Assembly (NCBI GenBank): GCA_965263045.1
Contig: CBDHGK010000041.1
Span: 2,356,001 to 2,420,000 of the forward strand
Origin: G963664115 sp965263045
GTDB lineage: Bacteria > Acidobacteriota > Terriglobia > 20CM-2-55-15
DNA length: 64,000 bases
Direction: 5' to 3'
Under the pieces are notes generated by a model that saw only the letters and a list, made by a program, of their open reading frames with translations, was not told the origin of the DNA and ran no database searches. A program made the translations under genes and the position numbers. This document shows, one piece after another, positions 34,787-43,729 of this stretch; within the stretch, counting starts at the first letter, position 1, and each line of letters starts with the position of its first letter.

Positions 34787-36601
34787 GTGAGTTCACTTCT
34801 CGGCATCTGCAGCGCAGGCGACTCGGGTATCAGGCTGGACGCAGACCTGTATCGAGCCATGTTGGCACAATTGCCCGAATATCCGGAACGCATCGGTCAG
34901 ATCAAACGGAACAGCCTTTGGCTGGCTGCCGAAGATACTAAGCTGGCGAGTGCACCCTGGGGCGAAGTTGCTTTCGAAGGATACCTCCCGCGGGGCGTAG
35001 CCTCACTTCCAGACGTGTTCAAGGTAGGACGGACAGACCTCGCCCTGAAGCTGCCCCTGGGTGAGTTTTCCGCGTTTATCGGCAGCTCCGAACGGGACAA
35101 TCGGTTCCATCTTCTGCGGTCTCTCTCCGGCGGCGAGCGTCTCTACTACTTGCAGAACGAAGGCCTCATACTGTTCTCCTCAACTGTCAGGCCCCTGCTG
35201 GTTTACCAGCCTCAAAACCGTTCCTTCAATATGCGCAAGCGGAAGGAACTGGTGATGACTGGTCTGACCTTGTTCGGCACGGACACGTTGTTTCGTGAGA
35301 TCCGTGAGGTGTTGCCGGGTCACCTGGTGAGCTTCGAAAACGGGATACTCGATGAATACTTTTATGGTCAGGATATCCTGCATCCGCTCACAGGAGACCC
35401 GGAATCACTGGCCCGGGGCTTCAGGCAATCACTCACGGAATCGGTGCAATTGGCTATTGGTGATTCAGCCAGGGTTGCTGTAGCGCTTTCAGGCGGTATC
35501 GATTCCGCGGCCATTACAGCGGCAGTCACCGATGTGGTCGGGCCTGACAATGTGGTGGCCTTTACCCACGTTTTTGATGACCCAACCCACAACGATAAAA
35601 CACCGTTTGCGAGCGACGTTTGCCAGTGGTTGGGAATTCGGCAGCATAAGGTTTACCGCATCACCTTCAGTGACTTCCTGAAGGCGATACCCGAAACCGT
35701 GTGGCGAGCGGAATCTTTCGTGCACTGGCCAAAATCGTTTTTGTTGCCTTCCAGCCGGTACATCAAGGCTCACGGATTTGAACAGTATCTGAGCGGATTC
35801 GGTATCGGCAGCCACATGGCCTACTTCCGTGACTTGTCTCGGTTAGCGGGAGGACTGCTTAAACCGGATCTACTGTTCAGGCTTTTCCGCAGGGGTCAGT
35901 TCTCCGGTCAACCGTGGCTTCAGGAATTGGAACGCCTTCACCCCGGTCTCGCCATACCGAATCGTCGTTTGTATTTCCTTATCCTGTCTCTGATGAGAGC
36001 CCAGGGAATGATTTCACCTGTTTCGGACTACTATCCCGCCGAATTCCAGCTCTTGCTGGGCGAAGACAGCCAGCCGGAGTTGGACGGACGGGCCTCGATC
36101 GAGCGCGAACTACAGATTCAGAGTTTCTCTCACCTGGTTTCCTGCATTGACGTAACTCGATGGGAGAAACCCCTCCGGGAAATCGGTGCCAATCGTATAT
36201 CACCGGCACACTTTGCGAGTTGCCTGCCCTATGCGTATCTGCATTGTCTCCCTCGGCCAGCGCTGTGGAGCCAGGAACGTGGGCTGCGCCCGGGCAAACA
36301 CTTGTTGCGCCTTGGATTCAAGGATGCACTGCCGGATTCGGTGCTCTATCGCAAGAAATCATGGGATGACGCAGTGGTCTCACCGACCTGGTTTCGTGCC
36401 GGTATCCGCTGGATGGATCGAGTTGCGTCTCACCATTCACTGATTTTCGATGACTACGATAAGGAATGCGTCAACCTTTGGGATCGCCGCTCACCGCAGG
36501 CGGCCGTCACCGGACTGCGTTTCTGGCATAAAATATTTCTGGAAATGGAACCGACCCAGCATCCACCCACCTGGGAGGTCATTGCGAACTCGCGCCCGTA
36601 G
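34787..36601 (+). CDS. Asparagine-synthase-like ATP-dependent amide-forming enzyme, no N-terminal glutaminase Cys
   Basis: 604 residues from a GTG start. The N-terminal ~190 residues have the class-II amidotransferase fold (LLGICSAGD..GEFSAFIGSS..LFSSTVRPLL..REIREVLPGHLVSF), but position 2 is Ser, not the nucleophilic Cys, so glutaminase activity is unlikely. The C-terminal synthetase domain has the PP-loop VALSGGIDSAAITAAV near residue 235 and WRAESFVHWP. Enzymes with this loss include beta-lactam synthetase and lasso-peptide cyclases. A carrier or peptide precursor was not found nearby. It acts with the zinc-ribbon protein upstream by position. Confidence 0.82.
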   Translation: MSSLLGICSAGDSGIRLDADLYRAMLAQLPEYPERIGQIKRNSLWLAAEDTKLASAPWGEVAFEGYLPRGVASLPDVFKVGRTDLALKLPLGEFSAFIGSSERDNRFHLLRSLSGGERLYYLQNEGLILFSSTVRPLLVYQPQNRSFNMRKRKELVMTGLTLFGTDTLFREIREVLPGHLVSFENGILDEYFYGQDILHPLTGDPESLARGFRQSLTESVQLAIGDSARVAVALSGGIDSAAITAAVTDVVGPDNVVAFTHVFDDPTHNDKTPFASDVCQWLGIRQHKVYRITFSDFLKAIPETVWRAESFVHWPKSFLLPSSRYIKAHGFEQYLSGFGIGSHMAYFRDLSRLAGGLLKPDLLFRLFRRGQFSGQPWLQELERLHPGLAIPNRRLYFLILSLMRAQGMISPVSDYYPAEFQLLLGEDSQPELDGRASIERELQIQSFSHLVSCIDVTRWEKPLREIGANRISPAHFASCLPYAYLHCLPRPALWSQERGLRPGKHLLRLGFKDALPDSVLYRKKSWDDAVVSPTWFRAGIRWMDRVASHHSLIFDDYDKECVNLWDRRSPQAAVTGLRFWHKIFLEMEPTQHPPTWEVIANSRP

Positions 36602-36610
36602 TGGTCGGAC

Positions 36611-36722
36611 TTATGGCATGAAATCGACCGCTTCCAGCTTGAACTCATCTGCGTATCGTTTCTGTCCCATGGAAACACTCCTGAGGTTGCCTCATTTTAG
36701 CCCTCAAAAGTGTCTGCGATAG
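36611..36722 (-). mobile_element. IS3-family remnant (end plus first 19 codons of OrfA)
   Basis: On the minus strand a terminal-repeat-like CGCAGACACTTTTGAGGGC is followed by AGGAGTG and an ATG at 36670. The peptide MGQKRYADEFKLEAV is the usual N-terminus of an IS3-type OrfA (helix-turn-helix subunit). It stops after 19 residues at 36611. The rest of the element is absent. Confidence 0.65.
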
Positions 36723-37127
36723 TCTGGGAAGTCCAGCTTCGCAGACTCAACGATTCCTCTCTGTCCACGGTGTCGTTCTGAATCTCTTCCGCCTCGCAAA
36801 GCACCGACTGAAATCCGATCATTTCCGAATGCTCCGAGAACGTTCTTTCGTAACTTGGAATACGGTCACGGCGGGGTGATCAATCGACGAGGATTCGACC
36901 GCGATTCGGGCTTTGACAATCAACTTGACAGCACCTGATTCGATAGTGTCAACAAACTGTCTATGTTGGCTTGCTGTTCCAGGCGTTGAATAGGCTTCGG
37001 AGGACCTGCTCTGAATCCCTAATAGCAACAAATGGAATTAGTTATTCCGCCCATTTCAGAGCGATGCAGACGCTGGGATTCCCCTCTAATCCTTTGGCTC
37101 CGAAATTGCACTTCCCGTCAAACGGTA
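36723..37127. other. Intergenic region, no recognised gene
   Basis: This 405-bp stretch lies between the IS3 remnant and the pyruvyl transferase gene. A minus-strand frame (36819-37031; FVDTIESGAVKLIVKARIAV..) has plausible protein composition and may be the end of a deleted gene, but it matches nothing I know. Confidence 0.4.
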
Positions 37128-38606
37128 ATGAAAGTACACGTTACAGGACCCTATGCTCGCAGGAATTTCTACAATGACTGTTCGGCCGGAGTCCTGCGGT
37201 CGCAACTTCGAAGGGTCTGGCCCGGGGCCGATATCACCATATCCGGTATCGACGAGGGTGGGTTTTGGCCGACTGAGCAGGACGCCAGCGTTCTGGCCGG
37301 CAGTGGGCTGCTCTATGGCAACGTCTACGATTCGGGAACGGACAACCTGCGTCGTTTCCTGCGCTACCCGGCTGTCATGCAATGGTTCGACAAGAATAGC
37401 TATCTGCTTGCAGTCGGAGTTCAAGGGCGGCTCGAGCCTGAGATGGTGCAGAAATACCTGCCAACGTTCGATGCAATGCAGCTTCGGACCGTTGGCGATT
37501 CCGAAAGTGCAGTGATGCTCCGGGAGGCTGGTGTAACCGCTCCAGTCCTGGAGTGCGCCGACCTCGCCTATTTGATTCCCGCTGCAACGATCCGGCGAAG
37601 GATACGCAGTAGCTCCGAGAGAAGACCCCTGCTTGGAGTGGTGGCATCCCAGCCCGACCGGGGCGTCATCTACGCGGGTTCGGATGGTTTTGAAGACCGG
37701 ATCAGGAACGCCGTCGGTTCACTGGCGAATCGCTTTGATATTCGATTCTTTTCTTTCGACAGCGCCGCCGATGACTGGCTGCCCGCCTCCTGGAGCTGCA
37801 CACCCGACTGGGTGACCTACTCGAGCCCCGACCGAACGTCCATCGCTGACTTTACGAATGCGATTACCGGCGTCGATGTGTTACTGACTTCACGCTTCCA
37901 TGGATTGGTGCTGGCGGCCTCTGCGGGAATTCCTTTTGTCGCGTTGGGAGCTCCGGGGGAGAAAAACGAACGGGAGTGCAAAGCGCTCGGCTATCCGGCG
38001 TTCACCACATTCGACGCAACGACGGACGAGATTGTTCGCTCGGTCGATGACGTGTGGGGAGAGCGCTCCCAGCTGCGGTCGCTGCTCGAAACGGCCCGGA
38101 CATCAAGAGTGAGGCTGGCCGAGCGCACCATCGACGTGCTCCGAGCGCCTCGATCCGTGGTTTCTGAAGCGTTTGCGTCAGTACCGTGCGGCACCAGGGA
38201 CGGACAGACGCTGCTGGTTTGGGCGGCTTCCGGAAGCTTTGCGTCAGAGAACCGCACTATCTTACAAAGTCTGGCCCCGTTCGACTGTGTTGTTTCGCCG
38301 AATGCCATGATCGACCATGCCGGAATTGCAGAGCGTCTGATTCTGCCTCAACACGGGACTATGAACTGGGCTGCGTTTCCCGTGGATCTGCAGAGACGCC
38401 TGAACGGGAAGTACGACAACGTCGTCATTTGTCACGCCGGAACAGAAGGCTTGCTGGCGGCCAATCTGGCGGAAATTGCCTCCCGGTCCTCTGCACACTC
38501 TGGTGCAGGGAGAATATGGGAATACAGGCTTTGGACGCAAACGGCACAGACCGTCAGCACCGGGAGCGTCGAGGCTCAGGTGCCCGAGGCTGTGCCGGCC
38601 AATTAG
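37128..38606 (+). CDS. Polysaccharide pyruvyl transferase family protein with a C-terminal extension
   Basis: 492 residues from the ATG at 37128 (MKVHVTGPYARRNFYND); the open frame starts earlier at 37032 but shows no family match there. The family signature is clear: DVLLTSRFHGLVLAASAGIPFVALG near residue 280 and the following GYP block. Residues ~360-492 are an extra domain (LLVWAASGSFASENRTILQSLAPFDCVV..) not typical of the family. Expected role: transfer of pyruvate to a sugar in a surface polymer, or a related reaction. Confidence 0.82.
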   Translation: MKVHVTGPYARRNFYNDCSAGVLRSQLRRVWPGADITISGIDEGGFWPTEQDASVLAGSGLLYGNVYDSGTDNLRRFLRYPAVMQWFDKNSYLLAVGVQGRLEPEMVQKYLPTFDAMQLRTVGDSESAVMLREAGVTAPVLECADLAYLIPAATIRRRIRSSSERRPLLGVVASQPDRGVIYAGSDGFEDRIRNAVGSLANRFDIRFFSFDSAADDWLPASWSCTPDWVTYSSPDRTSIADFTNAITGVDVLLTSRFHGLVLAASAGIPFVALGAPGEKNERECKALGYPAFTTFDATTDEIVRSVDDVWGERSQLRSLLETARTSRVRLAERTIDVLRAPRSVVSEAFASVPCGTRDGQTLLVWAASGSFASENRTILQSLAPFDCVVSPNAMIDHAGIAERLILPQHGTMNWAAFPVDLQRRLNGKYDNVVICHAGTEGLLAANLAEIASRSSAHSGAGRIWEYRLWTQTAQTVSTGSVEAQVPEAVPAN

Positions 38607-38620
38607 AAGGGAAAGTATCA

Positions 38621-39041
38621 ATGAAACTAACGCCGGCACAGATCAATACTTCGTGGTTCTGCGACTTCCACAGTAACGCCAGCACCGCGTGTGACTACTG
38701 CTGGGTGACGATGGGCGCAATCGAATCGATCCAGGGATCTGGACCGGAGGGCAGAGGAGTGGCTTGAATCGATCGTCAAACCCATACCGGCGAGCGCCGT
38801 GATCGACTTTATCGGAGGTGAGCCTACGATTTTTCCCCGCTTCCATTGGGTGCTGGAACAGTTGTCGGCTACACATCACTGGGCCGTCACGCCCAACATG
38901 AGCGCAGACCGTTGGAAGGCATACGCGAAGGATCCGATTCGAAGTTGTGGGTCATGGACCGCGTCCTACCATCACAGCAGTAAGGATCCGATCGAAAATT
39001 TCGCTGAGAAGTGCGTCAGTTATTGTTCCTCGAATTCATAG
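38621..39041 (+). pseudogene. Radical SAM protein, frameshifted and 3'-truncated
   Basis: Starts at 38621 after AGAAGGGA. The first frame gives MKLTPAQINTSWFCDFHSN..ACDYCWVTMG, a radical-SAM-like cluster motif but with CX9CX2C spacing, and stops at 38758. A one-base shift near 38740 reopens the frame: LDRRAEEWLESIV..VIDFIGGEPTIFPRFHWVL (GGEP glycine-rich motif) and ASYHHSSKDPIENFAEKC. It then runs into the end of the convergent sulfotransferase gene, so at least half of the barrel is missing. It was probably a maturase or sugar-modifying enzyme of this cluster. Confidence 0.75.
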
Positions 39042-39235
39042 GAAAAGTAGCGGATCTCGTTCTTGTGAGCCTCGGCTACCAGGTTTTTCGTCGATTCGTC
39101 ATAATAATGAGAATAGTGTCTGGCCTCTTGTCTGTAGGAGTTTATGCGCGAAAGGGGGAGAAGCGAGATTCCTATTATCCGGCATACCTGATCCCAGTCT
39201 TCATCCATCCTTTCATACCTCCCGATAAAATCCAC
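39020..39235 (-). pseudogene. Sulfotransferase-like gene, C-terminal part separated by IS256
   Basis: About 70 residues (FIGRYERMDEDWDQVCRIIGI..LPLSRINSY..HYSHYYDESTKNLVAE) that complete the sulfotransferase begun at 41101. The YERMDEDW and YYDEST blocks are typical of the C-terminus of Sulfotransfer_2-type proteins. Removing the IS and one 8-bp duplication joins IVVD to FIGRYE in one frame. Confidence 0.85.
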
Positions 39236-40676
39236 GAGTCAAGCCCATTCTTAGTTGAAACTCTCCACGGCTCACGATGGGTCATGCAACCTTCTTCTTC
39301 GATCTCGTCGACGTCTTCGCCTCAATTTTCAGCTCTCGCTGGAGGGCTTCGCGGAGCTTTGGAAGATGACGGTAGCCGATCACCTTCCTCAGGCGCGGTT
39401 CGATGTCGATGAGCGCCGTCGCCAACCAGCGTTGCCGCTGACTCGAGTTCTTCCAATGATCGACCTTCGCACACCTTTCCTCGACAAGGGCATTGACCGA
39501 TTCCAGGCAATTCGTCGTCTTGAACGAACGGCCCAAGACCCCGTACACGCCGAGCCGATGCAACGTGAGGGTCTCTTCCAGGCCTTCCTCAAGGCTCGCA
39601 GCCCCCGATTGGTTTCGCTCCTCGAGCTCTCCATGGAGCTCTCCGAGCGCCGCCCGAGCTTCGTCGTACTCCGGGCGCTCGTAGGCCCGCTGCAGCCGGC
39701 GTCGCCACACGGCTTGCTCGGTCTTCGATAGGTATCTCACGACGTTCTCGCGTTTGTGCCATTGGCAGCGTTGGACCAGGGCTCGATTCCTGAATGCCTT
39801 CTTGACCGCCGCCCGCAGACCTTTGCCGCCGTCGACAATCACCAGCACGCCTTCAGAGATGTCCAGGCCCCGCTCCATCAACGAACGGAGAAACGGAGTC
39901 AGCACTTGCTCGTTCTCCGTGTCGGTCTCCACGAAGCCCAAGAAGCGTTTGTCGCCCGAAAGCGTGACGCCCAGGGCCACTACCATCAGGGCGTCGGCAA
40001 ACGCCTTCCCGTCCAGGAAGATCGCCACGACGTCCTCGCCACTCAGATCCCGCTCCTGCATCTCCCGAAGTTTCGCGGCACTCGCCTGGACGAATCCTCG
40101 AGACACCGTCGAACTCGACAGTCCGATCGCTCCCGGAATCGCTTCAGCGGCCGATTCATAGTTCCGGCAGGAGATCCCATACAGCACACGTCTGAGCAGT
40201 AGCTCGTTCACCGCGCCACCCGGACTGAGTTCCTCGTAGGTCCGAAGCGGAATCTCCCCGCCCGCCACGCTGCGCACTCGAGGCACCCGAACCGGCACCC
40301 GCTGGCCACCCAGCCCCACGGTCCCCGGATTGCTCCCGTGTCGCCGGCCCCGCAACGCCGCCTCCTTTCGTGCGTATCGCTCACCCGCCAACGACTTCAC
40401 TTCCTCGTCGAGCAACTCCTCCACGTGCATCAACCCCAGTGGGATCAACGCCCGAATCATCTCCACCTTCGAGTCCAATTCCAGTCCCGAGTATTCCTCC
40501 CGGCTCAGGACCTCGACCTCACCCAGCACACGCGACTTCTTGCGTTTCTTTACCGAACGTAACAGACTCCTCATCTCGGCTCCTTTCTCTTACAGGCTTG
40601 ATGTTGTTTCTTCCAATACCATCAAACCATGGGGTTTGGAGCCGTTTCAATTTCCAACTAAGATTGGCACACATTC
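39236..40676 (-). mobile_element. IS256-family element, copy 4 (complete, 1441 bp)
   Basis: Same ends as copy 2 and same orientation. The target duplication AAATCCAC is at 39228-39235 and 40677-40684. It splits the sulfotransferase gene. Together with copy 5 it encloses 739 bp as inverted repeats. Confidence 0.96.
39282..40574 (-). CDS. IS256-family transposase, copy 4
   Basis: 430 residues, identical in translation to the other complete copies; all DDE residues intact. Confidence 0.95.
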   Translation of the reverse strand: MRSLLRSVKKRKKSRVLGEVEVLSREEYSGLELDSKVEMIRALIPLGLMHVEELLDEEVKSLAGERYARKEAALRGRRHGSNPGTVGLGGQRVPVRVPRVRSVAGGEIPLRTYEELSPGGAVNELLLRRVLYGISCRNYESAAEAIPGAIGLSSSTVSRGFVQASAAKLREMQERDLSGEDVVAIFLDGKAFADALMVVALGVTLSGDKRFLGFVETDTENEQVLTPFLRSLMERGLDISEGVLVIVDGGKGLRAAVKKAFRNRALVQRCQWHKRENVVRYLSKTEQAVWRRRLQRAYERPEYDEARAALGELHGELEERNQSGAASLEEGLEETLTLHRLGVYGVLGRSFKTTNCLESVNALVEERCAKVDHWKNSSQRQRWLATALIDIEPRLRKVIGYRHLPKLREALQRELKIEAKTSTRSKKKVA

Positions 40677-41101
40677 AAATCCACGACTATCTGTTCATTG
40701 CCATTGGCGTACAGCGGCCAATTGGGCTTCATGTCCGTTCCGCCTAACCACTGTCTGAATGCAGGCCGGACAAATTCTCCGGATTTCCTCTCGCAAGTCG
40801 GGAAATCCAAGCTGGTCTCAAACCAATACCAACTCACCATCCTGTCCCAGGGATTCCTGTCAAAACAAAACTTCAGGTAGTCCGCCCATATCCCCTTTCC
40901 CACCAGATCCCTGATTTCCCGATGGCCTGAATGCGACTCCACTCCTTCGTGATTCCGTGGGGTGTAATTATCTGGAACGGGAAGAAAAGCCGTCACGGTA
41001 TCGCCCGGGCCGCAGATCTTCTCTAAAGCGAACTCTATGCTGGAGCTTCCGGTTCTTCTTGTCTTCAGGAAAATGAACTTATGTTTGTGTGAAACGATCA
41101 T
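40677..41101 (-). pseudogene. Sulfotransferase-like gene, N-terminal part separated by IS256
   Basis: About 141 residues starting MIVSHKHKFIFLKTRRTGSSSIE, the PAPS 5'-phosphosulfate loop (TRTGSSS type), and FDRNPWDRMVSWYWFE, the 3'-phosphate-binding region of Sulfotransfer_2 proteins. Rebuilt length is ~215 residues. It would transfer sulfate from PAPS to a surface sugar or small molecule. The protein made now ends in IS-encoded residues. Confidence 0.86.
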
Positions 41102-41116
41102 ATTGAGTACAAGCCC

Positions 41117-41407
41117 TAACTTTCTCCGAAACTGGCCGGAATACGATCGATTTATATCACAGGAATTCGCCTCGTCGACTCCGATGACGACCTCGAATTG
41201 TCAGAGAACCTGGGCATAGACCTGTCCAACTCGTACGTTGTCAGTGCAATCGCTCAGAGAGATGGTGGTGGGCCTAAATCAGATGGTGGCAGGTTCAACT
41301 TCTACAGTGGACCTGACGGTGTCGTGCGTTTGAGAGATGCGGTTCCCGGTGAGTCGCTACCAACCGGCTTAAGTCCTGGGGACCCGATCGAGTTCCCGGC
41401 ACGGTAG
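41117..41407 (+). CDS. Unrecognised protein fragment between two IS256 copies
   Basis: One open frame gives YITGIRLVDSDDDLELSENL, then YVVSAIAQRDGGGPKSDGG and LRDAVPGESLPTGLSPGDPIEFPAR, ending in TAG just before the copy-5 target duplication. There is no ATG; the first candidate start is a TTG at 41198. Acidic, Gly/Asp-rich composition suggests an exported or structural protein end. It may be a 3' remnant left by a deletion. Confidence 0.35.
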
Positions 41408-41415
41408 TAACGCAA

Positions 41416-42856
41416 GAATGTGTGCCAATCTTAGTTGGAAATTGAAACGGCTCCAAACCCCATGGTTTGATGGTATTGGAAGAAACAACATCAAGCCTGT
41501 AAGAGAAAGGAGCCGAGATGAGGAGTCTGTTACGTTCGGTAAAGAAACGCAAGAAGTCGCGTGTGCTGGGTGAGGTCGAGGTCCTGAGCCGGGAGGAATA
41601 CTCGGGACTGGAATTGGACTCGAAGGTGGAGATGATTCGGGCGTTGATCCCACTGGGGTTGATGCACGTGGAGGAGTTGCTCGACGAGGAAGTGAAGTCG
41701 TTGGCGGGTGAGCGATACGCACGAAAGGAGGCGGCGTTGCGGGGCCGGCGACACGGGAGCAATCCGGGGACCGTGGGGCTGGGTGGCCAGCGGGTGCCGG
41801 TTCGGGTGCCTCGAGTGCGCAGCGTGGCGGGCGGGGAGATTCCGCTTCGGACCTACGAGGAACTCAGTCCGGGTGGCGCGGTGAACGAGCTACTGCTCAG
41901 ACGTGTGCTGTATGGGATCTCCTGCCGGAACTATGAATCGGCCGCTGAAGCGATTCCGGGAGCGATCGGACTGTCGAGTTCGACGGTGTCTCGAGGATTC
42001 GTCCAGGCGAGTGCCGCGAAACTTCGGGAGATGCAGGAGCGGGATCTGAGTGGCGAGGACGTCGTGGCGATCTTCCTGGACGGGAAGGCGTTTGCCGACG
42101 CCCTGATGGTAGTGGCCCTGGGCGTCACGCTTTCGGGCGACAAACGCTTCTTGGGCTTCGTGGAGACCGACACGGAGAACGAGCAAGTGCTGACTCCGTT
42201 TCTCCGTTCGTTGATGGAGCGGGGCCTGGACATCTCTGAAGGCGTGCTGGTGATTGTCGACGGCGGCAAAGGTCTGCGGGCGGCGGTCAAGAAGGCATTC
42301 AGGAATCGAGCCCTGGTCCAACGCTGCCAATGGCACAAACGCGAGAACGTCGTGAGATACCTATCGAAGACCGAGCAAGCCGTGTGGCGACGCCGGCTGC
42401 AGCGGGCCTACGAGCGCCCGGAGTACGACGAAGCTCGGGCGGCGCTCGGAGAGCTCCATGGAGAGCTCGAGGAGCGAAACCAATCGGGGGCTGCGAGCCT
42501 TGAGGAAGGCCTGGAAGAGACCCTCACGTTGCATCGGCTCGGCGTGTACGGGGTCTTGGGCCGTTCGTTCAAGACGACGAATTGCCTGGAATCGGTCAAT
42601 GCCCTTGTCGAGGAAAGGTGTGCGAAGGTCGATCATTGGAAGAACTCGAGTCAGCGGCAACGCTGGTTGGCGACGGCGCTCATCGACATCGAACCGCGCC
42701 TGAGGAAGGTGATCGGCTACCGTCATCTTCCAAAGCTCCGCGAAGCCCTCCAGCGAGAGCTGAAAATTGAGGCGAAGACGTCGACGAGATCGAAGAAGAA
42801 GGTTGCATGACCCATCGTGAGCCGTGGAGAGTTTCAACTAAGAATGGGCTTGACTC
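41416..42856 (+). mobile_element. IS256-family element, copy 5 (complete, 1441 bp)
   Basis: Same ends as the others. The target duplication TAACGCAA is at 41408-41415 and 42857-42864. Orientation is opposite to copy 4, so the pair could act as ends of a small composite unit or as substrates for inversion. Confidence 0.96.
41518..42810 (+). CDS. IS256-family transposase, copy 5
   Basis: 430 residues, identical in translation to copies 2, 3 and 4; DDE residues intact. Confidence 0.95.
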   Translation: MRSLLRSVKKRKKSRVLGEVEVLSREEYSGLELDSKVEMIRALIPLGLMHVEELLDEEVKSLAGERYARKEAALRGRRHGSNPGTVGLGGQRVPVRVPRVRSVAGGEIPLRTYEELSPGGAVNELLLRRVLYGISCRNYESAAEAIPGAIGLSSSTVSRGFVQASAAKLREMQERDLSGEDVVAIFLDGKAFADALMVVALGVTLSGDKRFLGFVETDTENEQVLTPFLRSLMERGLDISEGVLVIVDGGKGLRAAVKKAFRNRALVQRCQWHKRENVVRYLSKTEQAVWRRRLQRAYERPEYDEARAALGELHGELEERNQSGAASLEEGLEETLTLHRLGVYGVLGRSFKTTNCLESVNALVEERCAKVDHWKNSSQRQRWLATALIDIEPRLRKVIGYRHLPKLREALQRELKIEAKTSTRSKKKVA

Positions 42857-43215
42857 TAACGCAAATTCCCAACCGCGCTTCCAGTGAGGAAGCAACTGAC
42901 ACGTAGCTCAACGGTTCGGGTGCCGTGCTTTGCCATCTGGCACGGTGCATGCATTCGAGAAGTGTCGCTGGATTTCCCTCCGCGTCCACGTCATTGCCTA
43001 CCGTGTCATGGTGGACTTTATGATGCTCGAACCGGCGAAATGCCCGACGTGTAAGCAGCCGCTGAGCGAGAAGACGTTGGTGGATCCGAAGTAGGCAATA
43101 CTCGGCAGCCCCCTGCGGGGGGTGTCCAGAACGGCTTCGCGCTGCCGACAGAGCTCTCTCTCATTGGGGTTTGCACTATTAATAATACTGGCAACGTTTA
43201 GAGAACTTTTGCGAA
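42857..43215. other. Gene-poor stretch with a zinc-knuckle peptide remnant
   Basis: At 43005-43096 the plus strand encodes MVDFMMLEPAKCPTCKQPLSEKTLVDPK and a stop: one CPxC pair, an isolated end of a larger protein or a small peptide. A close copy lies on the minus strand at 47285-47361. The rest of the stretch shows no gene. Confidence 0.5.
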
Positions 43216-43729
43216 TTACTGGTCACCTGAACACTCATCATCTGGAAACTCATATGCATCATCTACCTGCTGTAACACGCCGCGAACAACTTTTTGCACA
43301 TCACTCCATTTATCATCACGAGTTTTTTCATTAAAGGTGAGAAACATCCTCCTGCCATCTGCCCTAAACCCAAATCGACCTTGAACAGTAGCCAAAGGCA
43401 TTCCCAAAGCCCCTTCGGGAGCACCATCAGGAGGTTGTGTGAGATCTCTTCTCACAGACCAAAGGTCATTTCTCATAATCGCGTCATAAATCTCACCTGT
43501 TTGCACAGGCGTTAACCGCGCATAAAAAATAATCATCAAAACATGGCAACGGAATTCTCCGCATATTTTCATTGCTATCGTAGCTATGCTCGGAACCCAT
43601 GCTGTTTACAGAATAATAGAAAGAAAAATCCTCTGGAACAGGCTCTTGCGCCCTTGCAGTGCCTGCCATAAGGACCGTGAGTAACGTCGCAGCAACTATG
43701 CCTCTCATAAGAAAAGAAGAATTTCTCAC
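43216..43729 (-). pseudogene. Secreted protein gene with a frameshift, AT-rich
   Basis: The first frame from 43729 gives a signal peptide (FLMRGIVAATLLTVLMAGTARAQ) and EDFSFYYSVNSMGSEHSYDS. It then stops at 43493, while the next frame continues with YARLTPVQTGEIYDAIMRNDLWSVRRDL..LATVQGRFGFRADGRRMFLTF to 43216. A one-base indel between 43495 and 43570 would rejoin them into a ~165-residue protein. The base composition is visibly more AT-rich than the neighbours, a sign of transfer. No family recognised. Confidence 0.6.

Noticed and set aside
38756..38758. TGA in the radical SAM gene as another selenocysteine codon
   Set aside because: The coding pattern continues in a different frame, the TGA does not align with a redox Cys, and a simple one-base shift explains it.
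39236..42856. A functional composite transposon formed by IS256 copies 4 and 5
   Set aside because: Each copy has its own 8-bp duplication, so they inserted independently; the 739 bp between them are host gene remains.
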